From Oceanobacter sp045430275 (GTDB lineage Bacteria; Pseudomonadota; Gammaproteobacteria; Pseudomonadales; Oceanobacteraceae), in contig JAILXU010000002.1 in NCBI GenBank assembly GCA_045430275.1, forward strand, positions 212,582-276,581: a stretch of 64,000 nt of DNA, given 5' to 3'. The notes beneath the pieces were generated by a model. That model did not search any database and was not told where the DNA came from. It worked only from the letters and a program-made list of their open reading frames with translations. Below, piece by piece: positions 1 to 7,549 of the stretch (position 1 is its first letter; each line of letters starts with the position of its first letter). The position numbers were made by a program, and so were the translations under genes.

Positions 1-1
1 G

Positions 2-643
2 CGTATTCTGATGGCTTTCCGGGAACATTGGCAATCTCTTGGAGGCCGTATCAATGAAGTGCGTTTCTACGGCAAAGAAAACCTCAACGCCGATGTCGGT
101 GCTGTGCTGAATATCGACAGCAGCAAGCAACGCTACAAGCGCATCCGCCAGTTTATGAGCGAAGACGTCAAGTTTGAGTCCCGACGCCGACAGGATGCCG
201 ATTGGGTGTTTGTCGCGGCAGCTCCTCAGGCGGGCCGCCAGATCAAACCCAGCCTGTCCTTCAACTTTGCGCGAGACTTGCCGGTTTATTCCCCATCACG
301 CGTTTACACCGGGCAGCCCAACAGCCGCACTGACAAGGACCTTGATGGTGTTCGTTTCTGCGACTTACCCTGGGTACTGAACCAGCCCGAGCTGTATCAG
401 GATGTTGAAAATAGCCTGAGCAACGGCCAAGGGCCTTATGTCCGCCTTTACGCTCTGGGTGCCGATGCATTCTGGCTACCCGAGCGCATGGCACAACAGC
501 AACTGGGTGGACAAATCACACTCGCAGGCTCAACTGGCACCTTGCAAATGGACGATACACAGCGTCTGCACCGTCGGGGTGAATGCGCCATCTTCAAGGA
601 TGGTGAGCCATCACGTATGCCACAGGTAACGCAAAACCCCTGA
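2..643 (+). CDS. lpoA: LpoA (LppC family), C-terminal part
   Basis: This is the 3' end of a gene that begins before the window, and about 213 residues are visible. The C-terminal segment has the family look of LppC/LpoA, including the stretch around YALGADAFWLPERM and the GSTGTLQMD strand near the end. LpoA is an outer-membrane lipoprotein that reaches through the periplasm and activates the bifunctional penicillin-binding protein PBP1a. The signal peptide, lipobox and N-terminal TPR-like domain lie outside the window, so they cannot be checked. Neighbours support the call: yraN and a diaA/gmhA-type gene follow on the same strand, the common gammaproteobacterial order. The gap to yraN is 16 bases, so the genes are probably co-transcribed. 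Confidence 0.88.
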   Translation, partial: RILMAFREHWQSLGGRINEVRFYGKENLNADVGAVLNIDSSKQRYKRIRQFMSEDVKFESRRRQDADWVFVAAAPQAGRQIKPSLSFNFARDLPVYSPSRVYTGQPNSRTDKDLDGVRFCDLPWVLNQPELYQDVENSLSNGQGPYVRLYALGADAFWLPERMAQQQLGGQITLAGSTGTLQMDDTQRLHRRGECAIFKDGEPSRMPQVTQNP

Positions 644-659
644 TTCAGGAACTCATGAC

Positions 660-1037
660 ATGGACGTCAATTTCCCCACCACACCTAACAATCGCCGCCA
701 GACCGGGCTGCTTATAGAGCGCCTGGCAGAATCCCATCTTGTTGAACAGGGCCTGACGCCCTGTGATCGCAATCAATACTCTCGCATGGGCGAAATTGAT
801 CTGATCATGTGGGATCAAACCACTCTGGTGTTTATTGAGGTACGCTACCGACGTCATAACGAGCAGGTCTCGGCCGCTGAGTCGATTACACCGACCAAAC
901 AACGCCGGGTCATTCGCACGGCCAGCCGTTATCTACAGCAGCAATTTGGCAATAACCCACCCGATTGCCGCTTCGATGTCATTCTGGCAACAGGCACACC
1001 GCCTCAACTGGAGTGGATAAAAGCGGCCTTTATGTAA
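660..1037 (+). CDS. yraN: YraN/UPF0102 family nuclease-fold protein
   Basis: A protein of 125 residues, the normal size for UPF0102. The motif GEIDLI followed after about ten residues by FIEVRYR is the family signature and resembles the E-D-ExK core of restriction-endonuclease-like folds. The physiological role is poorly defined; the family is usually described as a putative endonuclease or Holliday-junction-resolvase-like protein. It sits between lpoA and a SIS-domain gene, as in many gammaproteobacteria. The ATG at 660 has AGGA about ten bases upstream. The function is inferred from fold resemblance only; the family assignment is firm. Confidence 0.9.
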   Translation: MDVNFPTTPNNRRQTGLLIERLAESHLVEQGLTPCDRNQYSRMGEIDLIMWDQTTLVFIEVRYRRHNEQVSAAESITPTKQRRVIRTASRYLQQQFGNNPPDCRFDVILATGTPPQLEWIKAAFM

Positions 1038-1162
1038 AGTGCCGGATAACGGCAAATCAGAGAAGCACTCAGAATAACATCTCATTTGCATCAATCTCTG
1101 TGAAACCATGGTAGCCAGATCAGCTCTGACATATCATGCAGTTCTTAAACAGGAGGCATGTT

Positions 1163-1747
1163 GTGCAAGACAGAATCATTGGCCATTTCGGCACCAGTAT
1201 CGAAACCAAGGCATCGGCTGCGGAAGTCCTGCCTCCCTTTATTGAACGCTCCGCCCAGATTATGGTGAACACGCTGCTAAATGGCGGCAAGATCCTGACC
1301 TGTGGAAACGGTGGTTCAGCGGGAGATGCACAGCACTTTTCATCCGAGCTGCTGAACCGTTTCGAGCGCGATCGCCCCAGTCTGCCTGCCATTGCCCTGA
1401 CCACCGATTCGTCGACCATCACATCCATTGCCAACGACTACAACTACGCCGAAGTCTTCTCCAAACAGATTCGCGCGCTGGGTAATCCCGGTGATGTATT
1501 GCTGGCCATCTCCACCAGCGGCAATTCGGCCAATGTGGTACAGGCGATTCAGGCGGCCCACGAGCGTGAAATGACAGTTATCGCCTTGTCTGGCAAGGAT
1601 GGTGGCAACATGGCATCACTGCTGACTGTGGACGATGTGGAAATCCGAGTGCCATCAACCGTTACAGCACGCATTCAGGAAGTTCACCTGGTCGTCATTC
1701 ACTGCCTCTGTGACCTCATCGACTGCGCCCTGTTCGGCGAAGAATAA
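1163..1747 (+). CDS. gmhA: SIS-domain phosphoheptose isomerase (GmhA/DiaA type)
   Basis: The protein belongs to the GmhA/DiaA branch of sugar isomerase (SIS) proteins. GmhA converts sedoheptulose 7-phosphate to D-glycero-manno-heptose 7-phosphate for the LPS core; DiaA instead binds DnaA. Here the motif CGNGGSAGDAQHFSSEL keeps the glutamate used by GmhA, and the C-terminal RIQEVHLVVIHCL keeps the glutamine and histidine, so an active isomerase is plausible. The gene position (lpoA-yraN-SIS) is that of diaA in enterobacteria. I chose the GTG at 1163, giving 194 residues, because AGGAGG at 1151-1156 lies six bases upstream; an ATG at 1136 in frame would put that site inside the gene. The usual following gene, dolP, is missing, and a terminator closes the unit. 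Confidence 0.88.
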   Translation: MQDRIIGHFGTSIETKASAAEVLPPFIERSAQIMVNTLLNGGKILTCGNGGSAGDAQHFSSELLNRFERDRPSLPAIALTTDSSTITSIANDYNYAEVFSKQIRALGNPGDVLLAISTSGNSANVVQAIQAAHEREMTVIALSGKDGGNMASLLTVDDVEIRVPSTVTARIQEVHLVVIHCLCDLIDCALFGEE

Positions 1748-1765
1748 CCAATACCTTATAACGAA

Positions 1766-1800
1766 AACGCCCGGTCAGTTGACCGGGCGTTCTTGTTTGT
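1766..1800 (+). terminator. Rho-independent terminator after gmhA
   Basis: A perfect 11-bp stem (AACGCCCGGTC with its complement, 4-base loop) at 1766-1791 is followed by a T-rich run. It lies 19 bases after the gmhA stop, and its symmetry would also serve the converging sulfide:quinone reductase gene at 1828. Confidence 0.9.
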
Positions 1801-1827
1801 GGCTTTTAAATATCAGCCTTTCATGCA

Positions 1828-3102
1828 TCAATCTTTCAGACGGTTAATCCCCAACGCCTTCAAGGTGTATTTCTCATAGACTGGCTCGCTGGAACCGGTC
1901 TTCATCTTGCGGATGAAGTATTTTTCAAACGCGATCTTGGCCATGTGAACCCATTTGCCTTTCTTGAACCAGGTGACGTTGCGCGGTGGAATCTGTGGAA
2001 TGGCCACAAAAGCAGCGCCAGTATCCCCCATATCTGCCAGACAAATCGCACTCCAGGTTCCTTTGGCATCGGCCACGCCACCTTCCAGGTCGGCTTTCAG
2101 GTTGTGTGCAATCGCCGTCATCATGGACTCGATCATATAACCGGTTTTCGGCGTACCGGTTGGTACCGGTGTCACTTCTACAGGTGGGATTGCCACACAC
2201 ACACCGGCTGAGAAAATATTTTTGAACGTCGGGTTGCGCTGATATTCATCAATCACAACGAAGCCTTTCGGGTTCACCAGACCTTCAACAGCCGCGACGG
2301 GATCCACACCGGCAAATGAAGGCAACATCATGGAATGCTTGAACGGTAACTCATGCTGACGCTTCAGGTTGCCGTCTTCGTCCATCTCATCGACGAACAT
2401 CACACCGTCTTCCACCTTGCTCACACTGGCATTGGTGATCCACTTGATGTGACGGTTGCGTAACTCGCTTTCCAGCATGGATTTGGAGTCACCCACTCCA
2501 CCCAACCCCAGATGGCCAATGTACGGCTCGCTGGAAACGTACGTCATTGGCACCTGATCACGCACTTTTTTCTTGCGCAGTTCCGCTTCCAGAATAAAGG
2601 CGTATTCATACGCTGGCCCAAAACAGGACGCTCCCGGCATGGCTCCTACAACAGCAGGGCCTGGCTCATCAATCAGTGCCTTGACGTTGTCATAACAGGC
2701 TTCGGCATGATCCAGAGAACACACAGACTGAGTGAAACCACCGTGAGGGCCTGCGCCCTCTACCGCCGCAAAGTTCAGTTTTGGCCCGGTACAGATCACC
2801 AGATAGTCGTAGGCTTCTTCCGCCCCACTGTCCAGTTTCAGGACATTGCTGGCCGGATCAATTTCAACCACCGCCGACGCAATGAACTCAATGCCTTTCT
2901 TTTCCAGATAAGGGCGAATGGGGAAACTGATTTCCGGGCGCGTGCGCCAGCCGACAGCAATCCACGGATTAGAAGGAACAAACTGAAAATCCTCCCTATC
3001 GTTGATAACCGTTACCTGATGGTCATCGCCCAACAGTTCCTTGATTTCGTATGCACCAGCCATTCCTCCGGTACCAGCACCCAATACAATCACTCTCGCC
3101 AT
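1828..3102 (-). CDS. sqr: Sulfide:quinone oxidoreductase (type I-like)
   Basis: A flavoprotein of 424 residues from the ATG at 3102, with the nucleotide-binding motif GAGTGGMAGA at residues 8-17. It oxidises sulfide to sulfane sulfur and passes electrons to the quinone pool at the inner face of the membrane. Cysteines at 128, 160 and 354 match the catalytic trio of Acidithiobacillus-type SQR in spacing and context (SVCSLDHA, PGASCFGPAYEY, AICLADMGD). The motif CVAIPPVEVTPVPTGTPKTG around residue 302 is also typical. The C-terminal amphipathic segment is the likely membrane anchor. An upstream in-frame start at 3201 would add 33 residues before the Rossmann motif and is unlikely; AAGGT precedes the ATG at 3102. 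The gene stands alone, with no sulfur-oxidation partner beside it, which suggests sulfide detoxification. Confidence 0.9.
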   Translation of the reverse strand: MARVIVLGAGTGGMAGAYEIKELLGDDHQVTVINDREDFQFVPSNPWIAVGWRTRPEISFPIRPYLEKKGIEFIASAVVEIDPASNVLKLDSGAEEAYDYLVICTGPKLNFAAVEGAGPHGGFTQSVCSLDHAEACYDNVKALIDEPGPAVVGAMPGASCFGPAYEYAFILEAELRKKKVRDQVPMTYVSSEPYIGHLGLGGVGDSKSMLESELRNRHIKWITNASVSKVEDGVMFVDEMDEDGNLKRQHELPFKHSMMLPSFAGVDPVAAVEGLVNPKGFVVIDEYQRNPTFKNIFSAGVCVAIPPVEVTPVPTGTPKTGYMIESMMTAIAHNLKADLEGGVADAKGTWSAICLADMGDTGAAFVAIPQIPPRNVTWFKKGKWVHMAKIAFEKYFIRKMKTGSSEPVYEKYTLKALGINRLKD

Positions 3103-3373
3103 AGTCAGACTTACCTTGTAGTCATAAGAAGGAATCCCGGTATGACGCAAATTGCAGTCGTCAGACGACAGGCGTGCGATTTCCGGGGATTGCCAAAGCA
3201 TTATTCAGCAAAATACAGTCCACGCATAACTATATAGGAATAAAGTATAACTACTTGTCGTGAATAGCCCATTCCTGAGCGAACAACGTCACATTTCACA
3301 TGGGCACTATGAGGGTTAAAAACAGCAGAGGGAGGTTGGAAAAGGTTAGAAACAAAAAGTCAGGACAAATATG

Positions 3374-4144
3374 TCAGTCAGAGCACTGATTTTGACAGTC
3401 AGCGCAGTCAGGCATACGCGGCAAGCGGAATTGATTCCAATGCGTATTTTTCAAATCGAGGTGCTGTAGCAGCCCCGCTTCGGGGGTGGCCAGACCCGAT
3501 AAATACTTGAGCGCTTCAACAGCCTGCAAGCTACCGACGACTCCCACAACCGGTGACAGAACGCCACTTTCAGCACAGCCGTCGGCCATTGCCGATGCAC
3601 CATCCCGATCCAGATCTGGATACAGACAGCGATAACAGGGGGAACCAGACTGGCTCGGATCAAAAAATACCAACTGCCCGGAAAGACCAATAGCAGCCGC
3701 AGAAACCCAGGGTGTTTTTGTTTCCAGGCACGCCAGATTGATCTGATAACGCACGGCGGCGTTATCCGTGCAATCCAGTACCAGATCCACGAGCTCCAAA
3801 CGTCCCCGTAACCACTCCAGAGACGCCGCTTGCGGATGAGGAATAATCTGACAGTGAGGATTCATGGCACGCATCACGGTGGCGGCCGATGCCACCTTGG
3901 ACATGCCGATACGATCGGTTGTGTGTGCGATCTGGCGCTGCAAATTGGACAACTCCACCACATCCGGGTCAACCAGCTCCAGAGTGCCGACACCACTGGC
4001 CGCCAGATATAAGGCCACCGGGCTGCCCAGACCACCGACCCCGATAATCATCACACGGGCATCGCTCAGAGCCTGCTGGCCTTCCATATCCATATCGTCC
4101 AGCAGAATATGGCGGCTGTAACGCAGCAGTTCATCATCGTTCAT
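3374..4144 (-). CDS. moeB: MoeB/ThiF-type adenylyltransferase (E1-like)
   Basis: A 256-residue E1-like enzyme that adenylates the C-terminus of a sulfur-carrier protein (MoaD in molybdopterin synthesis, or ThiS). Visible features are the ATP-binding GVGGLGSP near residue 35, the acidic LVDPDVVELSNLQRQ segment, the catalytic-region DCTDN, and the zinc-binding pairs CYRC and CADC. The start at 4144 forms ATGA with the prmC stop, so the two are translationally coupled. An earlier in-frame start at 4174 would lie further inside prmC. The order hemA-prfA-prmC-moeB is the conserved Pseudomonas arrangement. Which carrier it serves (MoaD or ThiS) cannot be decided from this window. Confidence 0.87.
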   Translation of the reverse strand: MNDDELLRYSRHILLDDMDMEGQQALSDARVMIIGVGGLGSPVALYLAASGVGTLELVDPDVVELSNLQRQIAHTTDRIGMSKVASAATVMRAMNPHCQIIPHPQAASLEWLRGRLELVDLVLDCTDNAAVRYQINLACLETKTPWVSAAAIGLSGQLVFFDPSQSGSPCYRCLYPDLDRDGASAMADGCAESGVLSPVVGVVGSLQAVEALKYLSGLATPEAGLLQHLDLKNTHWNQFRLPRMPDCADCQNQCSD

Positions 4145-5022
4145 AAGAGCACCTGAGTGTGACCGGGCCAGCAACCTCCGCTGATGCGAGGGTTACCCCC
4201 AAAATCCTGGCGCGTTGTTACTTGCTGAAAACCCGCTTGTTCCAGACAAGTACGCACGGCTTCAGCCTGCTGATAACCGTGTTCCAGCAACAACCAGCCT
4301 TCAGGCTTCAGAAAAGCACGGCTTTGATCAATGATTTGCTCCAGATCGGCCATGCCCTGATGTTCCGCGACCAGAGCCGACCGTGGTTCAAAACGCACAT
4401 CGCCCTGTTCCAGATGCGCATCATCCGGGTCGATATAAGGTGGATTACTGACAATCAAATCAAAACCTGCAGATGCCTCAATGGCCTCAAACCAATTGCT
4501 GCAATCAAAGCGAACGTGCTTCAACTGGTTCAGTTCGGCATTTTCTCTCGCTAACGCAACGGCATCCGGCATCAGATCCAGACCCGATACCTGCCACTGT
4601 TCGCGCTCAGCCGCCAGCGCCAGTGCAATGGCTCCGGTGCCGGTGCCCAGATCCAGCGCTCTGGCGTGTTCAGGGAGCGGTAATGCCAGCGCCCATTCCA
4701 CCAGGGTTTCAGTATCCGGGCGGGGAATCAGGGTCGCGGGAGAGACTTTCAAATTCAGAGACCAGAAACCCTGCTCACCAATCAGGTAAGCAATCGGTTC
4801 ACCGTTCAGGCGACGTTCCAGCAACGCCTGCAACTGGCACTGCTGGGGCTGTGACAACACCTGATCACCCCAGGTACGTAACCAGGTGCGAGTGCACTGC
4901 AACACATGCTGAGCCAGAAGCTCGGCATCGGCACGCGGCGACTCTGAACCAGACTCAATCAGGCCTATGCGAGACTGCTTCAGCCAGCTTTCAACGGTTA
5001 ATTCTGTCATCAATTCCGTCAT
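4141..5022 (-). CDS. prmC: Release factor glutamine methyltransferase PrmC
   Basis: This protein of 293 residues uses S-adenosylmethionine to methylate the glutamine of the GGQ motif in peptide-chain release factors. It has the class I methyltransferase motif DLGTGTGAIALALA and the substrate-glutamine motif SNPPYIDPDD. The chosen ATG at 5022 overlaps the prfA stop as TGATG, so it is coupled to its own substrate gene, prfA. Other starts in frame are a TTG at 5025 and an ATG at 5010. Length and domain layout (an N-terminal helical domain of about 80 residues, then the catalytic domain) are usual for the family. Confidence 0.94.
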   Translation of the reverse strand: MTELMTELTVESWLKQSRIGLIESGSESPRADAELLAQHVLQCTRTWLRTWGDQVLSQPQQCQLQALLERRLNGEPIAYLIGEQGFWSLNLKVSPATLIPRPDTETLVEWALALPLPEHARALDLGTGTGAIALALAAEREQWQVSGLDLMPDAVALARENAELNQLKHVRFDCSNWFEAIEASAGFDLIVSNPPYIDPDDAHLEQGDVRFEPRSALVAEHQGMADLEQIIDQSRAFLKPEGWLLLEHGYQQAEAVRTCLEQAGFQQVTTRQDFGGNPRISGGCWPGHTQVLL

Positions 5023-6110
5023 CAATGGGACGAAGCCATTTCAGCCAACAAGTTGGCCTGATGCTCTTGCAACAGTGGGTCGAGCACTGGCGTCAGGTCG
5101 CCCTGAACAATCTCTTCCAGCTTGTACAGCGTCAGATTGATGCGGTGATCCGTGACTCGTCCTTGCGGGTAGTTATAGGTACGAATGCGCTCGGAGCGAT
5201 CCCCGGACCCAACCAGACTCTTGCGTGCGGCGGCCTGTTCTGCCTGAGCCACCTGGAGCTGCGCATCTTTCAGACGCGTGGCCAACAAGGCCATCGCCTT
5301 GGCGCGGTTCTTGTGTTGCGAACGCTCTTCCTGACATTCCACCACCATGCCGGTTGGCAAGTGCGTGATGCGAATCGCCGAGTCTGTTTTGTTGACGTGC
5401 TGACCACCCGCACCAGAGGCCCGGAAAGTGTCCACGCGTAAATCGGCCTTGTTGATATCGATGTCCGCCTCAGCATCCGCTTCCGGCATCACCGCGACCG
5501 TACAGGCCGAGGTATGAATACGCCCTTGGCTCTCCGTTTCAGGAACGCGTTGAACCCGATGTGCACCGGACTCAAACTTCAGCCGTGAATAGACCTGATC
5601 TCCCGTAATCCGGGTAATGACTTCTTTAAAGCCACCGTGTTCGCCTTCATTGGCGCTCAGGGTTTCAACTCGCCATCCCAGGGTCTCGGCATAGCGGGAA
5701 TACATGCGGAACAGGTCGCCCGCAAAAATAGCCGCTTCATCGCCGCCCGTACCGGCTCGTACTTCCAGAATCACGTTGCGATCATCGTCCGGGTCTTTGG
5801 GCAGCAGCAGAATTTCCAGATCAGCTGTCAATTCCTCAAGGGTATTCCGGGCGGTACCGGCTTCTTCTTCTCCCATCGCCTTCATATCCGGGTCATCGTC
5901 CTGACACAAAATCAGCGACTCTTCCAGATCCGACTGCGCTCCCTGATAGGTAGCGAAGGTCTTGGCAATGGTTTCCAGCTCGCTGTATTCCTTGGACAAA
6001 GCCCGAAATTTATTCTGATCACTGATGACATCAGGATCGGAGAGCAAATGCCCGACTTCTTCGTAGCGATCGGTCAGGTGTTCCAGCTTGTGGAGAATGG
6101 AATCTTTCAT
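5022..6110 (-). CDS. prfA: Peptide chain release factor 1
   Basis: RF1 reads UAA and UAG stop codons and triggers peptide release. The protein is 362 residues, the standard length, from the ATG at 6110 (MKDSILHKLEHL). It has the catalytic GGQ motif (RASGAGGQHVNKTDSA) and the PxT-type anticodon region (RVPETESQGRIHTSACTVAVMPE). Proteins begun at earlier in-frame codons would carry an extension that runs back into hemA and does not resemble RF1. It begins four bases after the hemA stop and overlaps prmC, so hemA-prfA-prmC-moeB form one operon. Confidence 0.96.
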   Translation of the reverse strand: MKDSILHKLEHLTDRYEEVGHLLSDPDVISDQNKFRALSKEYSELETIAKTFATYQGAQSDLEESLILCQDDDPDMKAMGEEEAGTARNTLEELTADLEILLLPKDPDDDRNVILEVRAGTGGDEAAIFAGDLFRMYSRYAETLGWRVETLSANEGEHGGFKEVITRITGDQVYSRLKFESGAHRVQRVPETESQGRIHTSACTVAVMPEADAEADIDINKADLRVDTFRASGAGGQHVNKTDSAIRITHLPTGMVVECQEERSQHKNRAKAMALLATRLKDAQLQVAQAEQAAARKSLVGSGDRSERIRTYNYPQGRVTDHRINLTLYKLEEIVQGDLTPVLDPLLQEHQANLLAEMASSH

Positions 6111-6114
6111 GAAA

Positions 6115-7395
6115 TCAGTTGTTATCCGAATGGTTACGACCGGCATGGGGCAACTGAAACAGTTCTCGTGTCCAGTCAAACACTTCCATGCGCCCTTCAG
6201 CGGCTGCTCGACGCAGCATGACGGTAGGGCCGTGCAATAATTTATTACTGTAGGTATGTGCAAACTGACGCAGGATTTTTTCCGGGTCTGCACCATTTTG
6301 CAGTTGCTTGAGGGCTTTCTGTAACTGCTCTTCACGCAGTTGATCCACATGTGTGCGCACATCGGTCACGGTGCCCACCGCATCCAGCACCCGCAGCTCA
6401 CGCATAAAATGTTCAACACCCGCCAGCACCAGCTCTTCAGCCTGGCGAGCCGCACCTTCGCGGGAGCGCACATTTTCTTCAATGATGCTGCGTAGATCAT
6501 CCACCGTGTACAAGTAGACATCCGACAGCTCTGCTACTTCTTCTTCTATATCGCGGGGGACGGCGATATCCACCATAAACATGGGTTCGTGGCGGCGTTT
6601 TTTCAGGGCTTTTTCAACCGCACCCTTGCCCAATACCGGCAATGGGCTGGCAGTGGAAGCAATCACGATGTCGGCATCGGCCAATACCTGCGGAATATCT
6701 TCCAGCAAAATGGCTTCGGCGTGAAATTCTTCAGCCAGATGCTGGGCGCGCGCCAGCGTTCGGTTGGCCACGATCAAATGGCTAACACCCGCCTGGGTCA
6801 GGTGGCGTGCGACCAATTCGATCGTTTCACCCGCGCCAATCAGCAAGGCTTTGCTGTTGCTCAGATCAGAAAAGATGTGTTGCGCCATGCGCACAGCCGC
6901 AAAGGCAACGGACACCGGATTTTCACCAATCGCCGTATCGGTGCGTACACGCTTGGCAATGGAAAATGTCTCGCGAAACAAACGCCCCAGTTCAGAGCCG
7001 ACCGTGCCGGATTCCTGCGCCACCGAATAAGCCGACTTCATTTGCCCGAGAATCTGCGGTTCGCCCAGCACCAGCGAGTCCAGACCACTGGCTACGCGCA
7101 TGGTGTGCTGCACCGCGTCTTCCTGCTCCAGACAATACAGAACCGGAGCCAGATCCCCTTCCTGAATAGCATGATGAGCCGCCAGCCATTGCAGAACATC
7201 TTCGCTGCGGAACTCTTCGGACGATCCGTAAATCTCAGTGCGATTGCAGGTAGACAGAATGACGGCTTCAGACACCGGGGCAGACGCACACAGGTCGGTC
7301 AGGGCACGTGACATATTGGCAGGATCGAACGCGACCTGCTCCCGCACGGAAACCGGTGCGGTCTTATGGTTAATGCCCAGGGCCCAAATACTCAT
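6115..7395 (-). CDS. hemA: Glutamyl-tRNA reductase
   Basis: HemA reduces glutamyl-tRNA(Glu) to glutamate-1-semialdehyde, the first committed step of tetrapyrrole synthesis by the C5 pathway. The 426-residue protein begins MSIWALGINHKTAPV, as is typical. The catalytic cysteine lies in STCNRTEIYG, and the NADPH-binding region is at LLIGAGETIELVARHL. The start at 7395 is used because the family signature begins right there; an upstream extension to 7503 would cross the predicted promoter. It is the first gene of the operon with prfA, prmC and moeB, and is divergent from the TPR-lolB-ispE operon. Confidence 0.95.
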   Translation of the reverse strand: MSIWALGINHKTAPVSVREQVAFDPANMSRALTDLCASAPVSEAVILSTCNRTEIYGSSEEFRSEDVLQWLAAHHAIQEGDLAPVLYCLEQEDAVQHTMRVASGLDSLVLGEPQILGQMKSAYSVAQESGTVGSELGRLFRETFSIAKRVRTDTAIGENPVSVAFAAVRMAQHIFSDLSNSKALLIGAGETIELVARHLTQAGVSHLIVANRTLARAQHLAEEFHAEAILLEDIPQVLADADIVIASTASPLPVLGKGAVEKALKKRRHEPMFMVDIAVPRDIEEEVAELSDVYLYTVDDLRSIIEENVRSREGAARQAEELVLAGVEHFMRELRVLDAVGTVTDVRTHVDQLREEQLQKALKQLQNGADPEKILRQFAHTYSNKLLHGPTVMLRRAAAEGRMEVFDWTRELFQLPHAGRNHSDNN

Positions 7396-7429
7396 ATCGA
7401 AACGCGTCACCCAAAACTGAAAGCGGCGA

Positions 7430-7458
7430 ATTATAAACCGCACAATGTCATTTGCCGA
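7430..7458 (-). promoter_or_regulatory. Putative sigma70 promoter of hemA operon
   Basis: Read on the minus strand, TCGGCA (7458-7453) and a perfect TATAAT (7435-7430) are separated by 17 bases. This predicts transcription from about 7423, giving a leader of about 28 bases before the hemA ATG. Confidence 0.55.
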
Positions 7459-7466
7459 TGAAATCT

Positions 7467-7496
7467 TTGACTTAGTATGGCATCTGACTCTAAATA
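7467..7496 (+). promoter_or_regulatory. Possible promoter of TPR-lolB-ispE operon
   Basis: TTGACT at 7467-7472 is followed after 18 bases by TAAATA at 7491-7496. The -10 box is weak. Its position, upstream of the ATG at 7550, agrees with the shorter start chosen for the TPR gene. Confidence 0.35.
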
Positions 7497-7549
7497 GACT
7501 CAAAACCCGGCCTTATCGAGCACTGACGGGCCAATTCAACGGAAAACTC

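Noticed and set aside
1136..1162. Upstream ATG for gmhA
   Set aside because: AGGAGG lies inside this extension and points to the GTG at 1163.
3103..3201. Longer N-terminus for sqr
   Set aside because: The Rossmann motif begins at residue 4 from the ATG at 3102, and the catalytic cysteine numbering fits that start exactly.
4473..5441. Long open frame on the plus strand opposite prmC and prfA
   Set aside because: It lies wholly over two well-supported minus-strand genes and has no recognisable domain; it is a shadow of their codon bias.
7445..7549. Longer N-terminus for the TPR lipoprotein
   Set aside because: The extension overlies promoter-like sequence and would put about 35 polar residues before the signal peptide.
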